Under the pieces are notes generated by a model. It did no database searches. It saw only the letters and a program-made list of their open reading frames with translations, and was not told the origin of the DNA. The position numbers and the translations under genes were made by a program. A stretch of DNA of 64,000 bases. Source: Subdoligranulum variabile. GTDB lineage: Bacteria; Bacillota; Clostridia; Oscillospirales; Ruminococcaceae. Positions 1 to 8,916 of this stretch are shown one piece after another. Location: contig SFKI01000023.1 of assembly GCA_004554775.1 (NCBI GenBank), positions 1 to 64,000 on the forward strand. Direction: 5' to 3'. Each line of letters begins with the position of its first letter. The first letter of the stretch is position 1.

Positions 1-629
1 TCTGCGATCAATACTTTTTTGAACAATCCCAAACTAAAAATATACAAACCTTGTGCCAAATTTTTCTGATTCAAGTGCCAACGTTCTTCCTCACGAAATT
101 GCGGAATCATTTCACTGTGCTGTACGATTGGCCCTGCAATCAATTGTGGAAAAAACACCACAAAGAGCATATACTCTAAAAATGTATACTCCTTTGTTTT
201 TCCACGGTAGCTGTCTACCAGGTAAGATATTTGCTGAAACGTGTAAAAACTAATTCCAAGCGGCAGTGCCAGATGCAAAAGAGTAAAATTTTCTTTAAAT
301 GCAATGTTTATGCTACCAACAAAGAAATCGTAATACTTAAAGGTAAAAAGACATCCAACGTCTAAGATCAGCCCCATCACCAAGTAAAACTTTCTTTGTG
401 AAATTGGTCGTTCATTTTGTTGTAAAAGAAGCGAAAAGCCGTAGTTTACTGCTATACTTCCTATAATAATCAGTAGATATTTGGGGTTAAAATACCCATA
501 AAACCACAATGACATGCCAATTAAAAATATCCGCGCCGCCGTATGTTTGCCAAAATGGTTCAGGACAAAATACCCTATCAATGTACATGGTAGAAACAGC
601 AGAATAAAGATATATGAATTAAACAGCAT
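1..629 (-). CDS. MBOAT family O-acyltransferase, N-terminal part (cut by window edge)
   Basis: Translating the minus strand from the ATG at 627-629 gives about 209 residues open to the window edge. The protein begins MLFNSYIFILLFLPCTL and carries the family hallmarks LGISFYTFQQISYLVD and FFPQLIAGPIVQ, as in AlgI/DltB-type membrane acyltransferases. The catalytic histidine region lies beyond the edge. The start matches that of the complete MBOAT at 39182-40678 (MLFNS). It follows the SGNH gene at 644-1753 by 14 bases, so the two form an acyltransferase pair that probably O-acylates a surface glycan outside the membrane. The segment is clearly AT-richer than the genes to its right. Confidence 0.88.
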   Translation of the reverse strand, partial: MLFNSYIFILLFLPCTLIGYFVLNHFGKHTAARIFLIGMSLWFYGYFNPKYLLIIIGSIAVNYGFSLLLQQNERPISQRKFYLVMGLILDVGCLFTFKYYDFFVGSINIAFKENFTLLHLALPLGISFYTFQQISYLVDSYRGKTKEYTFLEYMLFVVFFPQLIAGPIVQHSEMIPQFREEERWHLNQKNLAQGLYIFSLGLFKKVLIA

Positions 630-643
630 CTACTTCTCCTTCC

Positions 644-1753
644 TCAGCCATGCAGCTTTTTATAATCATACGACGCATAAAAGTGGGTGATATTCGCGAG
701 GTAATCCTCATAATTTTTCTGCGTCAGTTGATGTTTTCCCTCAGCCATCCACTGTAGAATCACACTGTTTACATTTGCCTTATAATGCGCAGTATCGCGG
801 TAATTGTTTGCATTTGTCACAATATCGTATGCATCATAGAAAGAAAACAGCCTTACATTTTCATATGGCAGCAACGCTTCTATAATAGCCTGCTGTTTAG
901 CAATTCGCATTGCTATGCTGCCGCTTTCTCGCGTACTATCCCAGTCGTAAATACTGTACGGCGGAATAAAAAGATAAAATTCTGTCTCTGGGTGCTGCTC
1001 AATTAGTGGAATCAAATTGCTTTGCAACACGTTTTCTGCCTGTTTGTACCAATTTTCCGGCAACGATTCCTCATTCCATGCCTTGGCATATGTATAATTC
1101 TGCCACTCGTATTCAGACAGTAAGACATCCTTACCTCCCATATCCGGGGTGCTCCAGAATGAATAATCGTCAAAAGATGTTGTTTGTGGGGTGCCATCCG
1201 CCCTATCATATACGCCATCAATAGCCATATTCAGAAATATGTTTTTATTCAAAAGATACGCAACATCATTAAATACATTCTTGTCGTATAAATAAGTCGG
1301 ATAGGTATAGATTGGATTATAAGACTCTGCATCCTTAACTTCCAACATATAACCATCCAAAGTCGAAATAATCATTTTCACGTTATGGCCCGTATCATAG
1401 GCAGTCTGCATTTGATCTGCCAACTCCCTCATATAGGCACCTGAAAAGCTTGTTTTAACTGCATGACAGCCAAATAGTGCATCCACTTCACTCGTTTTAA
1501 AGTTTTCTGTCATAGATGTTCCCACAATCATGGCATCATAGTCAAAATGCTTCGCTATACCGTTGTTCTGATAACGTTGGCTGTACAATGGGTAAAATAG
1601 ATTCGACAGCGGTGCATGGTAATGAAAACACGGATCAATATATCCCGTATATGCTCCTACAAATGTCAACACTAGCACAATTATACCAATTGTAGCAATA
1701 TTCCACCACCGGCATACACGGTTCTCACTGATTCCTTTTTTCTTTTCTTTCAT
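644..1753 (-). CDS. SGNH/DltD-like acyltransferase partner of the MBOAT
   Basis: A 369-residue protein with one N-terminal membrane anchor (about residues 18-36) and an extracytoplasmic domain. An SGNH-like nucleophile motif (MIVGTSMTEN) lies early and a candidate Asp-x-x-His pair (YRDTAHYKANVNS) lies near the C-terminus, as in DltD/AlgX-type proteins that work with MBOAT acyltransferases. The organisation matches the second SGNH gene at 38210-39160, but sequence similarity between the two looks low. It starts 35 bases after the large glycosyltransferase stop and may sit in the same transcript. Its substrate is unknown. The gene is AT-rich compared with its upstream neighbour, which suggests separate acquisition. 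Confidence 0.75.
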   Translation of the reverse strand: MKEKKKGISENRVCRWWNIATIGIIVLVLTFVGAYTGYIDPCFHYHAPLSNLFYPLYSQRYQNNGIAKHFDYDAMIVGTSMTENFKTSEVDALFGCHAVKTSFSGAYMRELADQMQTAYDTGHNVKMIISTLDGYMLEVKDAESYNPIYTYPTYLYDKNVFNDVAYLLNKNIFLNMAIDGVYDRADGTPQTTSFDDYSFWSTPDMGGKDVLLSEYEWQNYTYAKAWNEESLPENWYKQAENVLQSNLIPLIEQHPETEFYLFIPPYSIYDWDSTRESGSIAMRIAKQQAIIEALLPYENVRLFSFYDAYDIVTNANNYRDTAHYKANVNSVILQWMAEGKHQLTQKNYEDYLANITHFYASYDYKKLHG

Positions 1754-1788
1754 ATCCTACTCACAATTCTTTGCTTCACACGTTTTCC

Positions 1789-4743
1789 TTAGTAAAACCC
1801 AAAACTCGGCAATAGATTCAGCAAATCTGCCCGCCAGGCGGCGATCGGCAGGCCGGACAGGGCCGGGTAATACCACACAAACAGCACCAGCGCCGCCGCG
1901 CACAGTGCAGCACCCAAGCGCTTGGCCCGCCGCTGATCCTGTGCCGTTGCCAATACCAGCGCCAGCGCCGCCAGGCAGAACATCGAGCTTGAGAAATAAT
2001 GGTACAGGAACGTACACCGGCTCACCAGCATCCAAGGAATCAGCTGGGTGCCGTACAAGATCAGCACCCCGGCCCCGGCATAGCTGCCGCGCCCCGAAAC
2101 CTGCCGCCACAGCAGCCACAGCAGCGCCGCCAGGCCGCCCAGCCAGATGACCGGCCCCGCCATGCCCGCAATACTGGCTTTCAGGCCCGCGGGCAGGTAG
2201 GCGTTGCGGTAATACCACACCGGGCGCAGGCCCAGCAGCCAGGTATACCAGCGGCTTTCAAACGGATGGGTCGCTTCCAGCGTGGAATGGTAATTGTACA
2301 TCGAGACCTGGCACCGCCACCAGTCGGCCAGGCCAAAGCCCGGGTCGCGCCACCAGTACGGCAGGTACGACGCTATATAAATGGACAGCGGCAGCACCAC
2401 ATAAAACGCTATACCGCCCAAAAATGCGGTGCGGAACTCTCTGCCAAAGCCGGGCTGGCCCTGCCGCCAGCGTGCATACAGCACACCCAGATACAGCACC
2501 GCCAGCCCGGCCCCGGCATAGATACCGGTCCACTTGGCGGCGCAGCCCAGGCCAAACGCCAGCCCGCCCAATGCCATGGGCAAAGCAGCGCCGTTCACGC
2601 CCACGGCCAGCACCCGCTGGCAGTACCACACCATGCAGTACGCCCCCAGCAGGATAAAAAACGTGCCGTAAATATCAATGGTCGCCAACCGGCTTTGGGA
2701 AAACCGCATAAAGTCCAGCGCCAGCAGCACGCCCGCCATGGCCGCAGCCCAGGGGCGGCGGGTCAGGCGGCGCACAAAGCACCAGGCCAGCGGCACCAGC
2801 AGCACGCCAAACAGCGTGCCCGCAAACCGCCAGCCGAAGGCCGTCATGCCAAACAGCGCAATGCCCAGCATGATAAAATCCTTACCCAGCGGCGGGTGGG
2901 TCGTTTCGTACACCGGCAGGCGGTGCAGCTGCTCGTACCCTGTGCGGCCGTGGTAAATTTCGTCAAAATACATGCTGTTCAGCTGGCTGATGGCCTCGGG
3001 CACGGCGGTCTGCTCATCAAACAGCGCACCGCCGCCTGTTACCGGCACCAGCGCACCGTCGGCGCTGCGCAGCGCCAGCTCAAACACCTGCGCGTTTTCC
3101 ACCGTAATGTGGAAAACCTCGCCCGCATCGGCGTACAATTCCACCGATGTCCAGCTGAAACAGGTGCTGTAATCCAGTTCCTTTTCGTACAGCGTCGTGC
3201 CTGCGGCGTCGGCCACGGTCAGCCGCCCGCCGTAGGAGATGCCCGGGTAGACCCACAGCGCCGCCGTGCCGCCTTCGGCGGTCACGGTCTCGGTCAGGGT
3301 CGTGCCAGTGGCGTCCAGCGGGTTTTGCGGCGCAGTGCGGCTGCCCAGGTAGGCAAAGCTGACCACAGCCGTGGCCGCCGTCAGCGCCAGCAGCGCCAGA
3401 ATTTCCTTGCGCTGCCATTTCGGCTGCGGGGCCGGGGCCGCAGGGGGCGCGGCAGCCTCGGCCATGCGGGCAGGCAGCGGCAGGGTGTGGCCGTTTGCCA
3501 CGATATCCCACACCCCAAACAGCAGCAGCACGAAGCAGACGGTCTCAGCCAGGCCGACTAAAATCGCCACACTCGAACTCGTTGCGCTGGTCAGCCATTC
3601 ATCGTCCGAGCCGGTCAGGCTGTAGACCGTGCAGAGGTTGATAAACCCGGTCAGCGACATGCCAAAGCCCACCGCAAACAGCCGGATATCATCCCACCGC
3701 GCGGCAGCCAGCAGGGTCAGCACCACGCCGGGCACCATGTAGCGCTCGTGCATGCAGTGGGCCAGCGTAAAAATGCCCAGCCCGTAGTACGCGGCCAGCA
3801 GCAGCGGAGAGAATCGCCCCGCCCGCACGCTGCGCGCGGCCAGATATACCAGCCCCAGTGTGACGAGCAGGATGTTGAAAAAGCCCAGCTGCTTCCAGGT
3901 AATGCCCAGCAGCACAGGGTTTTCCAGCGGGGTCCAGTTGCCGCCCAGTGCCGCCAGCCAGTTAAAGCCGTTGATCGTCGCATAGGGGTAGCTGGCCGCC
4001 GTACCGGCGTATTTTTCCAGCAGGCCGGGCAGCAAATTGGCCGCGCCAAAAAACGGCAGGCCCAGCGCCAGCGGCGGCAGCAATGCCAGTGCTGCACCGC
4101 CAAAACAACGCAGGAACGCGCGGAAGCGGTTTTCCTCCTGCACGATCGCCGTCAAAAAGCAGACAGCCAACACCGGCCCGAACAGCAGCGCCTGCGGCTT
4201 GATGGCCAGCGCCGCGCCAAACAACAGCGCGGCGGGCAGGTAGCGCCGTTTTTCCAGCAAATAAAAACACAGCAGCAGCGGCAGCGCAAACGCGCCGTCA
4301 ATCTGCTTCCACACTGCCGAGTCAAACAGCAGCAGCGGGTCAAACGCCACAAACGCTGCCAGCAGCAGTGGCAGGCGGCTGCGGGGCAGTTTTTCCTGCC
4401 CGATCTTCCACACCAACGCCGCGGCGGCGCAGTCGCATAGGCTCGGCACCACGGCCAGCAGCACATAGGTCAGCTTTGCTTCATAGGGTATTGCAAAAAT
4501 TCTGCGTACCAGCGCCACAAGTCCCAGTACAAGCAGGTAGCCGGGCGGATAGTCAGCAAAATAGCCGTCGCTGTAAAATCCGGCGGGGCCATCGGCCAGC
4601 AGCTTTTCGCCCCAGGCCACAAAGCAGCTCATGTCGTAGGGGTAGCCTTTTGTGACCGTCGCTAACAGCATACGCAGCACAAAAGCGCCCCCCAGCACCA
4701 GCCAGAGAGCGCTATTGTTCTGTTTTTGGCGTTGCATCGTCAT
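1789..4743 (-). CDS. Two-module GT-C membrane glycosyltransferase (GT87-like + PMT/GT39)
   Basis: A 984-residue integral membrane protein. Residues 1 to about 430 form one polytopic GT-C-like module with an early Asp-containing loop (TKGYPYDMSCFVAWGEK) and the hallmark HCMHERYM. Residues about 445-555 are a hydrophilic, beta-rich linker. Residues about 560-984 resemble dolichyl-phosphate-mannose protein mannosyltransferases (YETTHPPLGKDFIMLG, then LATIDIYGTFFIL). It probably transfers sugars from polyprenyl-phosphate donors to an extracytoplasmic acceptor. It begins 20 bases after cysS with no strong Shine-Dalgarno site, so translation may depend on the upstream gene. The long plus-strand ORFs over this gene are GC-rich shadows. 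Substrate unknown. Confidence 0.8.
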   Translation of the reverse strand: MTMQRQKQNNSALWLVLGGAFVLRMLLATVTKGYPYDMSCFVAWGEKLLADGPAGFYSDGYFADYPPGYLLVLGLVALVRRIFAIPYEAKLTYVLLAVVPSLCDCAAAALVWKIGQEKLPRSRLPLLLAAFVAFDPLLLFDSAVWKQIDGAFALPLLLCFYLLEKRRYLPAALLFGAALAIKPQALLFGPVLAVCFLTAIVQEENRFRAFLRCFGGAALALLPPLALGLPFFGAANLLPGLLEKYAGTAASYPYATINGFNWLAALGGNWTPLENPVLLGITWKQLGFFNILLVTLGLVYLAARSVRAGRFSPLLLAAYYGLGIFTLAHCMHERYMVPGVVLTLLAAARWDDIRLFAVGFGMSLTGFINLCTVYSLTGSDDEWLTSATSSSVAILVGLAETVCFVLLLFGVWDIVANGHTLPLPARMAEAAAPPAAPAPQPKWQRKEILALLALTAATAVVSFAYLGSRTAPQNPLDATGTTLTETVTAEGGTAALWVYPGISYGGRLTVADAAGTTLYEKELDYSTCFSWTSVELYADAGEVFHITVENAQVFELALRSADGALVPVTGGGALFDEQTAVPEAISQLNSMYFDEIYHGRTGYEQLHRLPVYETTHPPLGKDFIMLGIALFGMTAFGWRFAGTLFGVLLVPLAWCFVRRLTRRPWAAAMAGVLLALDFMRFSQSRLATIDIYGTFFILLGAYCMVWYCQRVLAVGVNGAALPMALGGLAFGLGCAAKWTGIYAGAGLAVLYLGVLYARWRQGQPGFGREFRTAFLGGIAFYVVLPLSIYIASYLPYWWRDPGFGLADWWRCQVSMYNYHSTLEATHPFESRWYTWLLGLRPVWYYRNAYLPAGLKASIAGMAGPVIWLGGLAALLWLLWRQVSGRGSYAGAGVLILYGTQLIPWMLVSRCTFLYHYFSSSMFCLAALALVLATAQDQRRAKRLGAALCAAALVLFVWYYPALSGLPIAAWRADLLNLLPSFGFY

Positions 4744-4763
4744 AACAGCAGTTCAGTCTAAAA

Positions 4764-6161
4764 TTACAGCTTGGCGATTTTGGGGCCTTGGGCGGTGTCG
4801 GTGACGCTCCAGCCCATCTCGGTCAGCTGGGCACGGATGGCATCAGCGCGGCCCCAGTCCTTGGCCTTCTTGGCGGCGGCGCGCTCCTCGACCAAAGCAG
4901 TTACCTCGGCAGGGATGGCATCGGTCTTTTTGCGGTTGTACAGCAAGCCCAGCACGCCGGTCAACTCGTCAAAAGTCTTGGCGGCGGCTTCCAGCGTGGC
5001 CTTATCGGAAGCATCGGACAGGGTGTTGATGTCCTTGACCAAATCAAAAATCGCAGCCAGTGCGTCGGGGGTGTTCAGGTCGTCGTCCATGGCGGTCTTG
5101 AACTTGGCGCGGGCCTCGTCACACTTGGCGGCCAGGGCAGTGTCTGTGCCGTGGGCATGCTCGATGGCAAAATCGAGGTTATCACGGCAGGTGTACATGC
5201 GCTCCAGGCTATTCTTGCAGCTTTCGATCAGCTCCACGGTGTAGTTCAGCGGCATACGGTAGCCAGCCGTCAGCATAAAGTAACGGATAGGCTCGTAGCC
5301 GTACTTGTCGGCAATTTCACGCACGGTGAAGAAGTTGTTTGCGCTCTTGGACATCTTCTCGTTGTTGATGTTCAGGAAGCCGTTGTGCATCCAATAGCGG
5401 CTGAACGTGCAGCCGTTGGCGCACTCGCTCTGCGCGATCTCGTTCTCGTGGTGGGGGAAGATTAGGTCCTGGCCGCCTGCGTGCAGGTCAATGGTCTTGC
5501 CCAGATGCTTGCGGGCCATGGCGCTGCACTCAATGTGCCAGCCGGGGCGGCCGTGGCCCCAGGGGCTTTCCCAGTAGGGTTCGCCGGGCTTGGCAGCTTT
5601 CCAGACGGCGAAATCCGCGGGATCTTCTTTCAGATCGTCGTCCATCTGGCTGCGCAGGGCGCGGTTGCCGCTCTCGAGGTCATCGAGGTTCAGATGGCTC
5701 AGCTTGCCATAGCCGGGGTCAGATTTGACGCGGAAGTACACATCGCCGTTGCGGGCCACATAGGCATGGCCGGAATCGACGAGATCCTTGACGGTATGGA
5801 TGATCTCGCCGATATGCTCGGTCGCGCGGGGGCGCACGGTGGGGGTCTTGACGTTCAGACCATCGGAATCCTTGATATACTCGGCCTCAAATTTGCGGGC
5901 GACCTCCTGCATGTTGGTGCCCTCTTCCTGGCCTTTTTTGATCAGCTTATCGTCAATATCGGTGATGTTGGAAACATAGTACACTTTATTGCCGCAGTAT
6001 TCCAGGTAGCGGCGCAGGGTGTCAAACACGATCATCGGGCGCGCATTGCCGATGTGGATGTAGTTGTAAACCGTAGGGCCGCAGACGTAGATGCGGTATT
6101 CACCGGGGGTCTGCGGAACAAATTCCTCTTTCTGGCGGGACATGGTGTTAAAGATCTGCAT
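4764..6161 (-). CDS. cysS: Cysteinyl-tRNA synthetase
   Basis: A 465-residue class I aminoacyl-tRNA synthetase charging tRNA-Cys in the cytoplasm. The sequence shows the zinc cysteine in YVCGPTVYNY, the HIGH motif as YIHIGNARP, the zinc ligands around HHENEIAQSE and the KMSKS loop as NEKMSKSANN, followed by the DALR-type helical domain. Length is normal. The ATG at 6159-6161 follows an AGAGGAAA ribosome site, and a consensus promoter lies 40 bases upstream. No T-box leader fits in the short 5' region. The glycosyltransferase and acyltransferase genes downstream may be read from this promoter. Confidence 0.97.
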   Translation of the reverse strand: MQIFNTMSRQKEEFVPQTPGEYRIYVCGPTVYNYIHIGNARPMIVFDTLRRYLEYCGNKVYYVSNITDIDDKLIKKGQEEGTNMQEVARKFEAEYIKDSDGLNVKTPTVRPRATEHIGEIIHTVKDLVDSGHAYVARNGDVYFRVKSDPGYGKLSHLNLDDLESGNRALRSQMDDDLKEDPADFAVWKAAKPGEPYWESPWGHGRPGWHIECSAMARKHLGKTIDLHAGGQDLIFPHHENEIAQSECANGCTFSRYWMHNGFLNINNEKMSKSANNFFTVREIADKYGYEPIRYFMLTAGYRMPLNYTVELIESCKNSLERMYTCRDNLDFAIEHAHGTDTALAAKCDEARAKFKTAMDDDLNTPDALAAIFDLVKDINTLSDASDKATLEAAAKTFDELTGVLGLLYNRKKTDAIPAEVTALVEERAAAKKAKDWGRADAIRAQLTEMGWSVTDTAQGPKIAKL

Positions 6162-6200
6162 GATACACTTTCCTCTCTCAAAAGGGTTTCCTTGGTTTCT

Positions 6201-6229
6201 ATTATAGCCGCCGCGCCGCGCGGTTGCAA
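6201..6229 (-). promoter_or_regulatory. Sigma-A type promoter of cysS
   Basis: Read on the minus strand: TTGCAA (6224-6229), a 17-base spacer and a perfect TATAAT (6201-6206), about 40 bases before the cysS start. The spacer is extremely GC-rich. Confidence 0.8.
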
Positions 6230-6233
6230 GGGT

Positions 6234-8177
6234 TTACCTGTTATTTGCAAGCTGGTTTTCAAGGTCGTCCCACACGGCGCTGAAATTGTAGGGGAACTGG
6301 GCATCCTCCTCGGCCAGCCAGCGGCGGTAGGTATCCAGCTCGGCCACCGTGGGGGCCTTGGTGCGGCGGTAGGCTGTGATGGTGTAACCGTTGCCCATGT
6401 CAAATTCAGCTGCCACCTCAAAGCATTGCAGCGTTTCGACGTTTTCCAAAAAGGCGCTGTTGATCTTTTCGGTGTGGTTATTGGGGTCAAACGGCGTGCA
6501 GGTCAGCACGATCTGCGCGGTAAACAGCTCTTTCGGGAAGGCATCGTTGCCGGGGTTGACCGCACCGTAGGGCAAAATGGCGCGGATGCTCTCATCCGGC
6601 AGGGCGGCGGCGCGGAACACATCGGCGCTGTAGGTCAGCCCGTGGCAGATCATGTAGGCGGAATTTTCCCCCTCGCAGTTTGCGCGCAGGAAGTCGTTCA
6701 CCTCAGCGATCTCGGCTATGTCGGTGCGCTCGTTATCCACAAAGAAGAAGAGCCCGCTGTACCAGGAGCCAGGCAGTGTAACGGGCATCAGCAGGCTGCA
6801 CCCCGCAAAGTTGATCGCACAGCCCACGCTGACCAGCGCAGCCAGTACACCGCGCAGCCACTTTCCGGGCAGGTTGGCCGCCAGCAGCGCGAACAGATAC
6901 AGCCCCAGCAGGTAAAACGGCGCAACGGCCAGCGACTGGTGGTCGTCCATATTCTGCACTTTGGTCACAAGGTAGACGGTCAGCACCGCACCGGAGGCAG
7001 ATAGTACAGCAAGGAATCTTGTCTGTTTTTTATACAGTGCGTACAATACGCCCAGTACAAACAAAATTCCGATAAAATACCCCAGGTAGACCCGCTGGTG
7101 GTCCAGCTCCGCCAGAAAGCCGCCGGTCTGATAGGTGGCATAGCGGTCGCTGTAGTCAGCTTTTACGATGCGCCAGAACATGGGCACCAGCGGCACGCCC
7201 ACGCAGACCAGCGATGCTACAGCAAATTTTACAAGCCGCAGTGCCGCACCGCCCTGCTTTTGCAAGGCCGCGCGCGCCAGCACCCACACGCCGTACAGCA
7301 CAAAAAAGGCCACGACGGTAAACATGTAGCTGCGGCGGGTCAGCATCAGCAGGCCGGTAAAGGCTGCCAGACTCACCAGCCGCGCGGGGGCCGGGGCAAT
7401 AAAATCGTACCCGATGCCCAGTGCCAGCAGCATCAGCGCAAAGGCCACACCGAGCAGATCGGGCATGCCGCGGTACAGCGCAATGTGCAAAAGCGGCAGC
7501 AGTGTGGTCATGGCCAGCCCCAGGGCGGTAAACACGCGGGGGGCACGGGGCCGGAGCTGGCGGCGCAGCACCGCCAGCAGCACCCACGCGCTGTAATAGA
7601 CCAGCGTGGGGATCAGCAGCGCGCAGAGCAGCGCAAAGGTGTTGGCCGTGCGCGCGGTGAACATAAAGAACAGCTCGGCCAAAAGGTTGATGACCAGCGG
7701 CGCGTAATCGTTGAACCAGGTCTTATAAATCGTCGAGCCTACGCCGGTAAATACGCCGTCGGCAAAGTTGGATTCCAGCCGGACCTGCAAGTTGTAGTAG
7801 GTGGCGTTGTCCCACAGGTACAGGCTTTGCCGCCCGGCCATGGCGTGCAGGTAAAACACAGCGCTGGCCGCGATGCAGATAATCAGCACCACGGCATCGA
7901 ACCTAGTCAGCCGGGCATCCAGCACTTTGGCCGCGCGGCGGTAGAGGCAAAAGGTGCCCAACACCGCCGTGCAGGAGAGCAGCAGCAGCCAGACATCCAC
8001 CGGATGCCGCCCGCTGCCCAGCATATCCACGCCTTGCAGCGCAGGCACAAAGTGTGCCGCCGTGCTGAACAGGAACTTGACAGCAAACACACACAGCAGA
8101 AGCAGGACGGCCCGCTCCGCGCGGGTCATCCTGCCCCAAAAATTATGCAGTTTTGTTTGGAGTGTTGATTTTTGCAA
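6234..8177 (-). CDS. Polytopic membrane protein, glycosyltransferase-C-like, unknown function
   Basis: A 647-residue protein with about a dozen hydrophobic segments and a C-terminal soluble domain (from about residue 480). The layout resembles GT-C/PMT-like glycosyltransferases, but I see no diagnostic HPPLGK motif. The start is a TTG at 8175-8177 with AAGGAG eight bases upstream. The next in-frame ATG (MTRAERAVLL, residue 17) has no obvious ribosome site. The gene stands alone between an intergenic repeat and the cysS promoter. The function is not assigned. Confidence 0.7.
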   Translation of the reverse strand: MQKSTLQTKLHNFWGRMTRAERAVLLLLCVFAVKFLFSTAAHFVPALQGVDMLGSGRHPVDVWLLLLSCTAVLGTFCLYRRAAKVLDARLTRFDAVVLIICIAASAVFYLHAMAGRQSLYLWDNATYYNLQVRLESNFADGVFTGVGSTIYKTWFNDYAPLVINLLAELFFMFTARTANTFALLCALLIPTLVYYSAWVLLAVLRRQLRPRAPRVFTALGLAMTTLLPLLHIALYRGMPDLLGVAFALMLLALGIGYDFIAPAPARLVSLAAFTGLLMLTRRSYMFTVVAFFVLYGVWVLARAALQKQGGAALRLVKFAVASLVCVGVPLVPMFWRIVKADYSDRYATYQTGGFLAELDHQRVYLGYFIGILFVLGVLYALYKKQTRFLAVLSASGAVLTVYLVTKVQNMDDHQSLAVAPFYLLGLYLFALLAANLPGKWLRGVLAALVSVGCAINFAGCSLLMPVTLPGSWYSGLFFFVDNERTDIAEIAEVNDFLRANCEGENSAYMICHGLTYSADVFRAAALPDESIRAILPYGAVNPGNDAFPKELFTAQIVLTCTPFDPNNHTEKINSAFLENVETLQCFEVAAEFDMGNGYTITAYRRTKAPTVAELDTYRRWLAEEDAQFPYNFSAVWDDLENQLANNR

Positions 8178-8204
8178 AACAAGGGCTCCTTATCGCTGGC
8201 ACAA

Positions 8205-8335
8205 GAACATTTGCAGGGGCGCAATGCGCGCCCGTGGGCGAATATGGAATCCACCCCTACGGTGGCGGGAAGCTGCTTACCTTAAGGAATCGTAGGGGGC
8301 GCATTCTCCATGCTCCCCCGGGCGGATACTGCAGC
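8205..8335. repeat. Dispersed GTAGGGGCG-type palindromic repeat cluster
   Basis: Several short inverted units built on GGGGCG...CGCCCC and CCCCTAC/GTAGGGG, for example GCAGGGGCGCAATGCG near 8213, CACCCCTACGG near 8252 and CGTAGGGGGCGC near 8292. The same family recurs at 15487, 20266, 23766 and 33308, always between genes. Confidence 0.7.
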
Positions 8336-8337
8336 TC

Positions 8338-8913
8338 TTATTTCGCCTGCATAAACAGCTGGCGGTTCTGCCACAGATAGATGCCGCCGGACAGCAGCGT
8401 AGCCGCGCCGCACAGCCAGCACAGCACGACCGTTACCAGGCTGACCACGCCCACATCGGTAGGCCCGGCCAGCGCAGCAGCAAAGTAGTAGAAGATGATC
8501 GTCAGCATTTGCAGCACGGTCTTGACCTTGCCCCACATGTTGGCGGCGATCACGGTGCCGGTCTCGGCGGCGATCATGCGCACACCGGCCACCGCAAACT
8601 CGCGGAACAGAATGACCGCCAGCACCACCGGCGAGCAGACATAGTCCGTGACCATATAAATAAACGCGGCGGTAGTCAGGCACTTGTCGGCCAGCGGGTC
8701 CATGAACTTGCCAAAATCGGTGACAAGGTGGTTTTTCCGGGCAATATAGCCGTCCAGAAAGTCGGTCACACTGGCCACGGCAAAGATGATACCCGCCACC
8801 AGCGAGAATGTGGCGTTGAAATCGGCCGTGCCATACTTGGCCAGTGCGGCAAACACCATAAACACCGGCACAAGGATCACACGCATCATCGTAAGTTTAT
8901 TGGGCAGATTCAT
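8338..8913 (-). CDS. pgsA: CDP-diacylglycerol-glycerol-3-phosphate 3-phosphatidyltransferase
   Basis: A 191-residue membrane enzyme making phosphatidylglycerol phosphate from CDP-diacylglycerol. The CDP-alcohol phosphatidyltransferase signature D-x2-DG-x2-AR-x8-G-x3-D-x3-D is visible as DFLDGYIAR followed by GKFMDPLADK. The N-terminus MNLPNKLTMMRVILVP is typical of PgsA. It begins 3 bases after rimO and belongs to the recA-recX-rimO-pgsA run. Length is usual. Confidence 0.95.
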   Translation of the reverse strand: MNLPNKLTMMRVILVPVFMVFAALAKYGTADFNATFSLVAGIIFAVASVTDFLDGYIARKNHLVTDFGKFMDPLADKCLTTAAFIYMVTDYVCSPVVLAVILFREFAVAGVRMIAAETGTVIAANMWGKVKTVLQMLTIIFYYFAAALAGPTDVGVVSLVTVVLCWLCGAATLLSGGIYLWQNRQLFMQAK

Positions 8914-8916
8914 AGC

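Noticed and set aside
1999..3561. 520-codon plus-strand frame opposite the large glycosyltransferase
   Set aside because: Low-complexity Gln/Arg/Pro/His-rich translation typical of antisense frames in GC-rich DNA; no ribosome site and the minus gene has clear motifs.
6162..6233. T-box riboswitch ahead of cysS
   Set aside because: The 5' region between promoter and start is about 40 bases, far too short, and lacks the T-box sequence.
5481..7004. 507-codon plus-strand frame across cysS and the next gene
   Set aside because: It spans two well-supported minus-strand genes and their promoter; composition is shadow-like.
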